Shown piece after piece: positions 1-5,363 of a DNA stretch of 5,806 bases. Every line of letters begins with the position of its first letter. The stretch's first letter is position 1. A program made the translations under genes and the position numbers. The notes under the pieces were generated by a model that was not told the DNA's origin, searched no databases, and saw nothing but the letters and a program-made list of their open reading frames with translations. Origin of the DNA: a bacterium (GTDB taxonomy: Bacteria > UBP14 > UBA6098 > B30-G16); contig JAMOPH010000402.1 in the NCBI GenBank assembly GCA_027064665.1, forward strand, positions 1 to 5,806, read 5' to 3'.

Positions 1-632
1 ACCACTTTCGCCCCGAAGGATGTTATGTCGTAGAGGGTCTCGTAGTCCACCTCGGGGATGTGTCTGGGATTTTCAAATAGTTTCGGGTCGCCGGAATACA
101 GCCCGTCAACATCGGAGTAGATTTCGCATCTTTCGGCGCCGAGGGCACACGCCAGCGCAACAGCGGTGGTGTCCGAACCGCCCCTGCCCAGAGTTGTCAC
201 CTCACGCCTGCCCGATACACCCTGAAACCCTGCAACTATCACTATCTTCCCCTTTTGCAGTTCCGAGATTATCCGTGATGCCCTGATTTCCACAATTTTC
301 GCCCTCGTGTGGACATCATCGGTGATTATCCCGCTCTGCGAACCGGTGAAGGATATCGCACTGTGCCCAAGTTCCCATATAGCCATTGACAGAAGCGCCA
401 TAGATATTCGTTCGCCGGCGGTAAGAAGCATATCAAGTTCCCGCTCCGGCGGCTCGGGGGAAATCTGATGGGCGTATTCTAACAGTTGGTCGGTGGTGTC
501 AGCCATCGCAGAGACCACCACGACCAATGCGCAGTCTTTGTTGTAAGTGCGCACGATATTTTTCGCCACCTGCCTGATGCGGTCTATGTTCGCTACGCTC
601 TTGCCCCCGTATTTCTGGACGATTATCCTCAT
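1..632 (-). CDS. lysC: Aspartate kinase (aspartokinase), C-terminal part missing at the window edge
   Basis: Phosphorylates L-aspartate with ATP, the first step towards lysine, threonine, methionine and diaminopimelate; cytosolic. The 210 visible residues cover most of the amino-acid-kinase catalytic domain: KYGGKSV (residues 7-13, nucleotide-binding loop), VSAMADTTDQLL (40-51), TAGERIS (71-77), FTGSQSGIITD (95-105), VAGFQGV (133-139), TLGRGGSDTTAVALA (147-161) and EIYSDVDGLYSGDP (170-183). Family members are usually near 400 residues or more, so the rest of the catalytic domain and the regulatory ACT domains should lie left of position 1. The ATG at 630-632 is chosen because MRIIVQKYGG is a typical aspartokinase start. 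It overlaps the TGA of the upstream membrane-protein gene as ATGA, which suggests translational coupling. Oddities: the usual Thr/Ser of KFGG(T/S)SV is Lys11, and the usual Gly of VSAMG is Ala44. The family assignment is secure; feedback specificity cannot be judged. Confidence 0.96.
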   Translation of the reverse strand, partial: MRIIVQKYGGKSVANIDRIRQVAKNIVRTYNKDCALVVVVSAMADTTDQLLEYAHQISPEPPERELDMLLTAGERISMALLSMAIWELGHSAISFTGSQSGIITDDVHTRAKIVEIRASRIISELQKGKIVIVAGFQGVSGRREVTTLGRGGSDTTAVALACALGAERCEIYSDVDGLYSGDPKLFENPRHIPEVDYETLYDITSFGAKV

Positions 633-925
633 CTTTTTGCAAAATACAGCGCATATATCACCAGAATCACGGTGATTACAAACGGCAGAAGCCCCACGCC
701 GACCTCAACTGACCCCCACAGATCTAGCCGTTTCTCACGGGGGACACGCCAGTTTCTCATAAGCGTGAGTATGGCGAACGGAAACGCCGCAAGGTAAAAA
801 GCCATTGATATCGGCACCAGAACCGTGAACTCCTTTATCACATATTCGTTTATGCTCTGCAGTGCCAGTCCTATCATCACCAGCGCAAACGACAGATGTG
901 CCAGCGGTCTGGGATATTTGAACAT
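629..925 (-). CDS. Small three-helix membrane protein, unknown function, coupled to aspartate kinase
   Basis: A 98-residue protein that I do not recognise. Three hydrophobic stretches fit transmembrane helices at about residues 9-25, 35-56 and 74-95. The loop after helix 2 is strongly basic (RNWRVPREKR, 57-66) and the C-terminus ends AKR. By the positive-inside rule this puts the loop in the cytoplasm and the N-terminus outside, although the N-terminal KYPRPLAH is also mildly basic. There is no signal peptidase site, and I see no catalytic motif. The ATG at 923-925 follows a strong Shine-Dalgarno GGGAGGGG (about 929-936) at normal spacing. Its TGA overlaps the aspartate kinase ATG, so the two are almost certainly co-transcribed and probably translationally coupled. 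Coupling to aspartate kinase may be only organisational; a transport or accessory role in amino acid metabolism is possible but unsupported. Confidence 0.72.
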   Translation of the reverse strand: MFKYPRPLAHLSFALVMIGLALQSINEYVIKEFTVLVPISMAFYLAAFPFAILTLMRNWRVPREKRLDLWGSVEVGVGLLPFVITVILVIYALYFAKR

Positions 926-946
926 ATTCCCCTCCCGTTTTCATTA

Positions 947-952
947 AAGATA
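947..952 (-). promoter_or_regulatory. Possible -10 box of the membrane protein / aspartate kinase operon
   Basis: On the minus strand this is TATCTT, the same hexamer as the -10 proposed for glyS and for the citF homologue. It lies 21 nt upstream of the ATG at 925, giving a leader of about 15 nt that still contains the GGGAGGGG ribosome site. No good -35 is present at 16-18 nt: the nearest TTG, in TTGCGC, sits at a 14-nt spacing. The call therefore rests on the shared -10 and its position. Confidence 0.35.
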
Positions 953-981
953 AGGCGAACCCGTTGGCGCAAAAACACTTT

Positions 982-1017
982 TTGGCGGCAAAGTTTTGGT
1001 TGTCTTTTCGCCGCCAA
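982..1017. repeat. Perfect 8-bp inverted repeat in the divergent spacer (possible operator)
   Basis: TTGGCGGC at 982-989 is matched exactly by GCCGCCAA at 1010-1017, with 20 nt between the arms. The hexamer TTGGCG occurs once more at 964-969, 18 nt before the first arm. The element lies between two divergent genes, 57 nt upstream of the membrane protein ATG and 21 nt upstream of the methyltransferase ATG. It would suit a dimeric regulator acting on both, or an RNA hairpin in a methyltransferase leader if transcription starts upstream. No T-run follows, so it is not a standard terminator. Confidence 0.5.
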
Positions 1018-1027
1018 CTGGTATGTT
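1000..1027 (+). promoter_or_regulatory. Weak candidate promoter for the methyltransferase
   Basis: TTGTCT (1000-1005) and TATGTT (1022-1027) are separated by 16 nt, the same geometry as the glyS and citF promoters on the other strand. The start would fall near 1034, leaving a leader of only about 5 nt before the ATG at 1039. Either the mRNA is nearly leaderless or the real promoter is elsewhere. The right arm of the inverted repeat lies between the two boxes. Confidence 0.25.
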
Positions 1028-1038
1028 TTTCAGGAACT

Positions 1039-1680
1039 ATGGAGAAACCGCCGGAAAACATAGAGGTATTTGAGCAGAACGCCGCCGAATACGACGAGTG
1101 GTTTGTCTCCAACGAGTTCGTGTATCGTGCGGAGTTGGAGGCGGTGCGGCAGTTGGTTCCCGGCGGGCGAGGAATTGAGATTGGTGTCGGCACCGGGCGG
1201 TTTGCGGCGCCGTTGGGAGTCAAATTCGGCGTGGAGCCGGCGATGAATATGGCACTTCGGGCGAAAAAGCGGGGAATCGCTGTCATTCGGGCGGTCGCAG
1301 AGCAACTCCCCATCAGGAACAACTCCTTTGACTTTGCCCTGTTTGTGGTGACAATCTGTTTTGTTCCCGAGCCGAAAAGGGCTCTGGCGGAAATTCACAG
1401 GATTCTCCGCCCCGGCGGGGAAATCATCGTCGGAATCGTGGATATCGGCAGTTTTTTGGGCGAGGTTTACGAGAAAAAGCGCCGGGACAACAAGTTCTAC
1501 CGCCCCGCACGGTTTTTCTCAACGGAGCAGGTGGTTGAGATGCTCTCTGCCGCCGGCTTTTCCGACTTTGATTTCCGCCAGACAGTCTTTGATTTCCCGC
1601 AGAACATAAAATCCCCCCATCCGGTAAAGGTCGGCTTCGGCGAGGGGGGATTTGTGGCAATAAGAGGCAGGAAAGTATGA
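1039..1680 (+). CDS. Class I SAM-dependent methyltransferase (Methyltransf_11 / UbiE-like fold)
   Basis: A 213-residue cytosolic methyltransferase with the Rossmann-fold motifs in order. The N-terminal FEQNAAEYDEWF (11-22) is typical of the UbiE/small-molecule group. Motif I is GIEIGVGTGRF (45-55), which binds SAM. The acidic residue after strand 2 is Glu66 in GVEPA. The AEQLP-to-FDFALF segment (88-102) forms the adenine pocket and strand 4, and HRILRPGGEIIVGIVD (120-135) is motif III. A C-terminal part RFFSTEQVVEMLSAAGF (158-174) follows the common pattern. The substrate cannot be told from sequence. The start at 1039 is preferred because homology begins there and AGGA lies just upstream (1032-1035). 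A TTG at 964 would add 25 residues that look non-family and that read through the inverted repeat. The gene is the only plus-strand gene in the left half, divergent from the aspartate kinase unit and convergent with glyS. Its last codons contain a 10-bp perfect stem. Confidence 0.9.
   Translation: MEKPPENIEVFEQNAAEYDEWFVSNEFVYRAELEAVRQLVPGGRGIEIGVGTGRFAAPLGVKFGVEPAMNMALRAKKRGIAVIRAVAEQLPIRNNSFDFALFVVTICFVPEPKRALAEIHRILRPGGEIIVGIVDIGSFLGEVYEKKRRDNKFYRPARFFSTEQVVEMLSAAGFSDFDFRQTVFDFPQNIKSPHPVKVGFGEGGFVAIRGRKV
1609..1653 (+). repeat. 10-bp perfect stem inside the methyltransferase 3' end
   Basis: AAATCCCCCC (1609-1618) is exactly complementary to GGGGGGATTT (1644-1653), with a 25-nt loop that itself contains short CCG/CGG pairing. 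It ends 27 nt before the end of the stop codon. The sequence after it, GTGGCAATAAGAGG, is not T-rich, so it is not a classic intrinsic terminator, but it could slow ribosomes or protect the mRNA 3' end. Confidence 0.45.
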
Positions 1681-1734
1681 CTGGTGTCCCGTTGAAATTT
1701 CTCCCCTTGTCGTTAAGACTTCAGGGCGAAAAGT

Positions 1735-2112
1735 AATTTCGTCTCCTGAAGATGCAATGTCTTCTCGGCAAGGCGCAATGTCTTCACAATGAAATGTCGT
1801 GTCGTTGCGATGAAAAGTTGTGTCGTCATAAGAAGATGTCGTGTCGTTTCCATAAAATGCAAAGTCGTTTCCTGATGATGCAATGTCGTCTACAGAATTC
1901 GTAATGTCATTTCAACGAAACGAAATGTCGTCTGATGGAGAAGTAATGTCGTCTTCGAAAAACGAACTGTCATCACAAGAAAAAGTAATGTCGTCTCAAG
2001 GAAACGAAATGTCATCACAAGGAAAAGTAATACCGTTTCCAGGAAACGAATTGTCATCTGAAGGATTTGTAATGCCGTCTCCAGAAGATGTAATTGCGTT
2101 TGCAGGAGAAGT
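1735..2112. repeat. Array of 18 exactly phased, degenerate 21-nt repeats between convergent genes
   Basis: Eighteen units of exactly 21 nt run head to tail without spacers, starting at 1735, 1756, 1777 and so on to 2092. A rough consensus is AATGTCGTYTC followed by MAGRAAAWGT. The left half of each unit is pyrimidine-rich and the right half purine-rich, so units are weak dyads. Unit 15 contains a perfect one, CGTTTCC-A-GGAAACG (2034-2048). Unit junctions also form dyads, such as ACGA-AATG-TCGT. A decayed unit may extend to each side (1714-1734 and 2113-2133). From unit 9 to unit 15 the ends alternate ACGA and AGT, giving a 42-nt higher-order period; units 12 and 14 differ at two positions only. 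The plus-strand frame starting at the second base stays open through units 7-18 but has stops in units 3-6 (TGA, TGA, TAA, TAA), so coding is unlikely. The rest of 1681-2204 holds no gene that I can support. Confidence 0.9.
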
Positions 2113-2204
2113 AATGCTTTATTCTGGTTTATCCCCTGCTTTACCACCTGTCTTTGTGGCGGAACAATCCAGCGCAAAATATCCGGCGCGGGAAAACACA
2201 GATT
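2113..2204. other. Spacer between the 21-nt array and the glyS stop codon; no clear terminator
   Basis: After one possible decayed repeat unit (2113-2133) the sequence becomes unrelated to the array. I see no strong hairpin followed by a T-run on either strand, so neither the methyltransferase nor glyS has an obvious intrinsic terminator here. The dyad-rich array itself is the only candidate for a transcription barrier between these convergent genes. Confidence 0.4.
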
Positions 2205-3548
2205 TTATTCAATCCCCTTATCCCTTTCCCACGAGTCAATGTATTTTTCAATCATCGGGGCGATTTCGGTGATTTTCACCCGCACCTGAACCATAGTGTC
2301 GCGCTCGCGAATTGTGACAGTTTCATCCTGAAGCGACTGCCCATCAACCGTGACGCAGAACGGCGTGCCTGCCTCATCCTGACGGCGGTATCTCCGCCCG
2401 ATGGAGTCCTTCTCATCGTAGAACACGGTGAACTTTTTACGCAGTTCCTGCGCGATTTCGCGAGCCATCTCGGGCATACCGTCCTTTTTCACCAGCGGGA
2501 ACACGCCGACCTTGATGGGGGAAATCCGCGGGTGCATCTTCAGGACAGTGCGCGTGCGGTTGGGGTCGTTCCGCTCGGGCTCAACGGTGTAGGCATCGCA
2601 CAGAATCGCGAGCATTGCGCGGTCAACCCCGCCCGAGGTCTCTATAATGAACGGGATGTATTTCTCCCCGGTGACCTTGTCGGTGTATTCAAGACTTTTG
2701 CCGGAATACTGCTGGTGGCGCGAGAGGTCAAAGTCGCCGCGGTTGTGGATTCCCTCAAGTTCCTTGCGCCCGAAGGGGAAATCAAACTCAATGTCGTATG
2801 CCGCGCGGGCATAGTGCGCCAGTTCATCGGGACCGTGCTCGTGCCAGTGAAGTTTCCCCTCGTCAATCCCCAGCGAAAGATACCAGTTCCATCTCTGCTG
2901 GCGCCAGTATTCAAACCATTTGTCCGCCTCGTCGGGATGGACGAAATACTGCATCTCCATCTGCTCAAACTCGCGGGAGCGGAATATGAAATTCCCCGGC
3001 GAAATCTCGTTGCGGAACGCCTTGCCGATTTGCGCAATCCCGAACGGAATCTTCTGCCGTGTGGTGTTGAGGACATTGAGGAAGTTCACATAAATTCCCT
3101 GCGCTGTCTCCGGGCGAAGGTAGATTGTGTTCTCCTCGGATTCCACCGGACCGATGAAGGTCTTGAACATCAGGTTGAACATCCGCGGTTCTGTGAGGTC
3201 GTCAGAGCCGCAGACGGGGCATTTGCCGTTTTTTATCTCGTCGGCGCGGAAACGGCGGTGGCAGTTTCGGCATTCCACAAGCGGGTCGGTGAACTCGGAG
3301 ATGTGCCCGGACGCCTCCCAGACCCTCGGGTGCATCAGGATTGCGGCGTCAAGCCCCTCAATATCCGGGCGCAGTTGGACCATATGATACCACCAGTAGC
3401 GCTTTATGTTGTTTTTCATCTCCACGCCGAGGGGACCCATATCCCAGATGGCGTTTATCCCGCCGTAGATTTCGCTTGACTGGAACACAAACCCGCGCCT
3501 TTTGGCGAGGGACATAATCTCGTTCATCACCTTGTCGGGCTTGCTCAT
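2205..3548 (-). CDS. glyQS: Glycyl-tRNA synthetase, alpha2 dimer type (class II)
   Basis: Charges tRNA-Gly with glycine using ATP; cytosolic homodimer. The 447 residues match the usual bacterial length. In order: an N-terminal class II core start with GFVFQSSEIYGGINAIWDMGPLG (19-41, motif 1 region) and HPRVWEASGH (73-82). A zinc ribbon insertion has Cys93, Cys96, Cys110 and Cys113. LRPETAQGIY (144-153) precedes motif 2, which spans AQIGKAFRNEISP (172-184) to FRSREFEQMEMQYF (189-202) and contains the ATP-contacting Arg179. Motif 3 is IIETSGGVDRAML (301-313) with Arg310. The C-terminal anticodon-binding domain spans about 344-440. Motif 3 has ETS where many homologues have EPS. The ATG at 3546-3548 follows GGAGGA at good spacing, and MSKPDKVMNEIMSLAKRRGFV is a typical start. 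It is transcribed alone or after the citF homologue, but it has its own promoter-like sequence. Confidence 0.97.
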   Translation of the reverse strand: MSKPDKVMNEIMSLAKRRGFVFQSSEIYGGINAIWDMGPLGVEMKNNIKRYWWYHMVQLRPDIEGLDAAILMHPRVWEASGHISEFTDPLVECRNCHRRFRADEIKNGKCPVCGSDDLTEPRMFNLMFKTFIGPVESEENTIYLRPETAQGIYVNFLNVLNTTRQKIPFGIAQIGKAFRNEISPGNFIFRSREFEQMEMQYFVHPDEADKWFEYWRQQRWNWYLSLGIDEGKLHWHEHGPDELAHYARAAYDIEFDFPFGRKELEGIHNRGDFDLSRHQQYSGKSLEYTDKVTGEKYIPFIIETSGGVDRAMLAILCDAYTVEPERNDPNRTRTVLKMHPRISPIKVGVFPLVKKDGMPEMAREIAQELRKKFTVFYDEKDSIGRRYRRQDEAGTPFCVTVDGQSLQDETVTIRERDTMVQVRVKITEIAPMIEKYIDSWERDKGIE

Positions 3549-3577
3549 ACTTCCTCCGCAGGTTGCGTTTGACTACG

Positions 3578-3605
3578 AAGATAAAAATTTGCAACACGGG
3601 GACAA
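3578..3605 (-). promoter_or_regulatory. Sigma-70-like promoter of glyS
   Basis: On the minus strand TTGTCC (3600-3605) and TATCTT (3578-3583) are separated by 16 nt. Transcription would start near 3571, giving a leader of about 23 nt that carries the GGAGGA ribosome site. The leader is too short for a T-box, which is common upstream of tRNA synthetase genes in Firmicutes, and no T-box is seen. The same form (TTGYCC-N16-TATCTT) precedes the citF homologue. Confidence 0.6.
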
Positions 3606-3619
3606 GGAATTATTTTGTT

Positions 3620-3675
3620 GAGGGGTGTGAGGCACCCCTCGTCCCTTTTCCTGGGAGAGGGTTAGGATGAGGGGG
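3620..3675. repeat. REP-like palindromic element between citF and glyS
   Basis: GAGGGGTG (3620-3627) pairs perfectly with CACCCCTC (3633-3640) around a 5-nt loop. The same CCCTC (3636-3640) can instead pair with GAGGG (3657-3661), reinforced by CCC (3643-3645) with GGG (3653-3655), so two hairpins compete. Read on the minus strand the element contains CCTCATCCTAACCCTCTCCC. From memory, close variants of this occur as dispersed intergenic REP-like repeats in many unrelated bacterial genomes. It is therefore more likely a mobile or dispersed repeat than a gene-specific terminator. Confidence 0.55.
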
Positions 3676-3685
3676 AACAATATTC

Positions 3686-3700
3686 GGGGAAAATTCCCCC
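3686..3700 (-). terminator. Possible weak terminator after the citF homologue
   Basis: On the minus strand, 7 nt after the stop codon, GGGGGAATTTTCCCC can fold (GGGGAA with TTCCCC) and is followed by GAATATTGTT. An alternative 7-bp stem pairs 3671-3677 (GGGGGAA on the plus strand) with 3694-3700 (TTCCCCC). The trailing sequence is only moderately T-rich, so termination would be partial. Confidence 0.3.
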
Positions 3701-3707
3701 GCCGGTT

Positions 3708-5276
3708 TTATCTCTGCACCTGATAGACCACATCAATAACTGTCCCGTCGCGGTATTCAATCAGGGCGATGATTCTGTCGGTTGTTTTGGGCGGTGCGGG
3801 CTCGCCACCGCAGATATCCATAACCTCTTTGTAGATTTCAGTTATATCCCGGATTGGCAGTTTGGAGTTGCGGAAGTGCTCAATTAAATCTTTGCGGCGC
3901 GGGTTGATTGCGATTCCCCGCTCGGTGACGACGACATCAATTGTCTCGCCCGGCGTGGTGACCGTGGTCACGCGCTTGCGGATGACCGGAATTCTCTTGC
4001 GGTATGAGGGCACGACAATCATCGCCAGTTTTGCCCCGGCGGCGACATCGGTGTGCCCGCCGATTCCGTGAAGCAAAAGACCGTCGCTGTGCGTGTTCAC
4101 ATTGACATTGAAGTCCAGGTCAACCTCGGTGGCGCCCAGAAAACCCACATCCTGCCGGTTGACCAGGCAACCCTTGGAGTGGATGTTCGCATACATCGTC
4201 ATCGGCGTCTCCTGATGCCACAGGTCATCGCGGAACGACTGGATTGCCACCGGGTCAAACACCTGCCCGTCAAAGAGTTTGCGCACCAGACCTTTTTTGA
4301 ACAGTTCCACGGAGAACTTGGTTATCCCGCCGTTGATAAATCCTGCCTTGATTCCGTCCTGTTCCATATACTCGCCCAAAAATTTGGTCACCGCCAGAGA
4401 AATCCCGCCGGCGCCGGTCTGGAATGAGAATCCGTCGCGGTAGTAGGGGGATTCCCGGATGAATTTTGCCGCCAGTTCTGCGATATAGAGTCTTGTTGGG
4501 GAACGAGTTATCCGCAAAGTTCCGGACACAATCCCTTCCGGGTCGCCGATTCTGTCCACCACGACCACATAGTCCACATGGGTTGAGGGGATTGAGATTG
4601 GCAGACAGGGGTAGTCCACCAGATTGTCGGTTATCACGACGACCTTGTCGGCATACATAGCGTCGGCGTAGGAGTATGCCAGCGGACCGCAGGCGGAGGG
4701 ACCATAGACGCCGTTGGCGTTTCCGTAGTCGTCGGCGCAGGGCGCGGCGATAAACGCCACATCAATGTGGAGGTCGCCGTCCTCAATGGCGCGGACACGC
4801 CCACCGTGAGTCCTCAAAATTGCGGTGGTGGGAAGCCCGCCGTAGGACACAAACTCCCCCACCGGTCCGTTCATTGACCCCTGGATATTTCTCACCACGC
4901 CCTTTTTGATGTAGTCAATCACCGGTGCGTGGATTGGGAAAAGCGCAGTTGGTGCGAGGGTCAGGTCGCGGATTCCGAGGCGGTCGCACGCCTCAAGAAC
5001 CATATTGACTACATAGTCGCCATTGCGCAGGTGGTGGTGGAAGGAGATTGTCATTCCGCTGCGCAGACCGGCGCGTTTGATTGCATCCTCAAGGTTTTTG
5101 CAGAGTTTACTCTCGCCGGTCAGCCATTCGGGGTGAGATTTTGGTATCGGCGGGGCGTATTTGCGCCTGCCCATTTTGGCAATCGGGTCGGCGAATGCCC
5201 CCTGAAACGGTATCAGTTCGCGCCCGTCAATTTCTTTGGGTATCAAACGCCCGACGGCATTTTCCACAAATTCCAT
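3708..5276 (-). CDS. citF: Citrate lyase alpha subunit / citrate CoA-transferase homologue (CitF family)
   Basis: The family transfers an acyl-carrier (ACP or CoA) thioester from acetyl to citrate (citrate:acetyl-ACP transferase) as the alpha subunit of citrate lyase. It is a type II CoA-transferase. The 522 residues are close to E. coli CitF (about 510) and align over the whole length by eye: KLCKNLEDAIKRAGLRSGMT-SFHHH (57-82), NGDYVVNMV (85-93), THGGRV (156-161), GDLHIDVAFIAAP (167-179), DDYGNANG (182-189), FSFQTGAGGISLAVTKFL (283-300), GGITKFSVELFKKGLVRKL (316-334), FNVNVNTHSDG (389-399), GGHTDVAAGAKLAMIV (406-421), ITERGIAINP-type VVVTERGIAINP (448-459) and YRDGTVIDVVYQV (508-520). The ATG at 5276 is chosen for its Shine-Dalgarno; a TTG at 5306 and an ATG at 5303 lie at or upstream of the predicted transcription start. 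No citD, citE, citC, citX or citG lies beside it in the window, so its physiological substrate is uncertain. Confidence 0.9.
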   Translation of the reverse strand: MEFVENAVGRLIPKEIDGRELIPFQGAFADPIAKMGRRKYAPPIPKSHPEWLTGESKLCKNLEDAIKRAGLRSGMTISFHHHLRNGDYVVNMVLEACDRLGIRDLTLAPTALFPIHAPVIDYIKKGVVRNIQGSMNGPVGEFVSYGGLPTTAILRTHGGRVRAIEDGDLHIDVAFIAAPCADDYGNANGVYGPSACGPLAYSYADAMYADKVVVITDNLVDYPCLPISIPSTHVDYVVVVDRIGDPEGIVSGTLRITRSPTRLYIAELAAKFIRESPYYRDGFSFQTGAGGISLAVTKFLGEYMEQDGIKAGFINGGITKFSVELFKKGLVRKLFDGQVFDPVAIQSFRDDLWHQETPMTMYANIHSKGCLVNRQDVGFLGATEVDLDFNVNVNTHSDGLLLHGIGGHTDVAAGAKLAMIVVPSYRKRIPVIRKRVTTVTTPGETIDVVVTERGIAINPRRKDLIEHFRNSKLPIRDITEIYKEVMDICGGEPAPPKTTDRIIALIEYRDGTVIDVVYQVQR

Positions 5277-5280
5277 CTGC

Positions 5281-5288
5281 CCCTCCTT
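5281..5288 (-). promoter_or_regulatory. Ribosome binding site that fixes the citF start
   Basis: On the minus strand AAGGAGGG is followed by GCAG and then the ATG at 5274-5276. The core GGAGG ends 5 nt before the ATG. No comparable site precedes the in-frame ATG at 5303 or TTG at 5306. Confidence 0.85.
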
Positions 5289-5304
5289 ATGCTTTGCCAA
5301 CATC

Positions 5305-5332
5305 AAGATATTTTTTCAAAAACTTCGGGCAA
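5305..5332 (-). promoter_or_regulatory. Sigma-70-like promoter of the citF homologue
   Basis: On the minus strand TTGCCC (5327-5332) and TATCTT (5305-5310) are separated by 16 nt. The spacer holds T5 and A6 runs and may be bent. Transcription would start near 5298, giving a leader of about 22 nt. Form and spacing match the glyS promoter. The -35 sits at the centre of the dyad at 5317-5341. Confidence 0.6.
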
Positions 5333-5341
5333 GAATTTTTG
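5317..5341. repeat. Imperfect dyad overlapping the citF promoter, upstream of the sigma-54 promoter
   Basis: CAAAAA (5317-5322) pairs with TTTTTG (5336-5341) and TTC (5324-5326) with GAA (5333-5335), with C5323 unpaired and a 6-nt centre. It is centred about 61 nt upstream of the predicted sigma-54 start. It could be an operator for citF or an activator site for the sigma-54 promoter. Its A/T runs also make a chance dyad possible. Confidence 0.35.
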
Positions 5342-5363
5342 ACGATTTAACTTTCCCAAAACG

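Noticed and set aside
964..1038. TTG start for the methyltransferase, adding 25 residues
   Set aside because: The extra residues do not match the family, the extension crosses the inverted repeat, and the ATG at 1039 begins right where family homology starts.
1735..2112. CRISPR array
   Set aside because: The units are contiguous with no spacers, they are degenerate, and no cas gene is seen.
1890..2177. Minus-strand 95-codon frame with leucine-rich heptads that look like a coiled coil
   Set aside because: The heptad look is a direct result of the 21-nt DNA period. It starts at TTG without a ribosome site and stops inside the array.
1883..2272. Plus-strand 129-codon frame covering the right half of the 21-nt array
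   Set aside because: No Shine-Dalgarno precedes the start, the left half of the array has stops in the same frame, and the frame runs antisense into the 3' end of glyS. Kept as a finding, not as a gene.
2154..3479. Long plus-strand open frame of 441 codons
   Set aside because: It is the antisense shadow of glyS, whose minus-strand product has all class II synthetase motifs. No ribosome site or recognisable domain supports the antisense frame.
3549..3620. T-box leader upstream of glyS
   Set aside because: The predicted leader is only about 23 nt and no T-box sequence or specifier stem can be seen.
5277..5306. Upstream TTG/ATG starts for the citF homologue
   Set aside because: They lie at or upstream of the predicted transcription start and overlap the -10 region, while the ATG at 5276 has a strong Shine-Dalgarno.
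4053..5342. Several plus-strand frames of 60-140 codons across the citF region
   Set aside because: They are antisense shadows of a well-conserved CitF-family gene and lack ribosome sites or domains.
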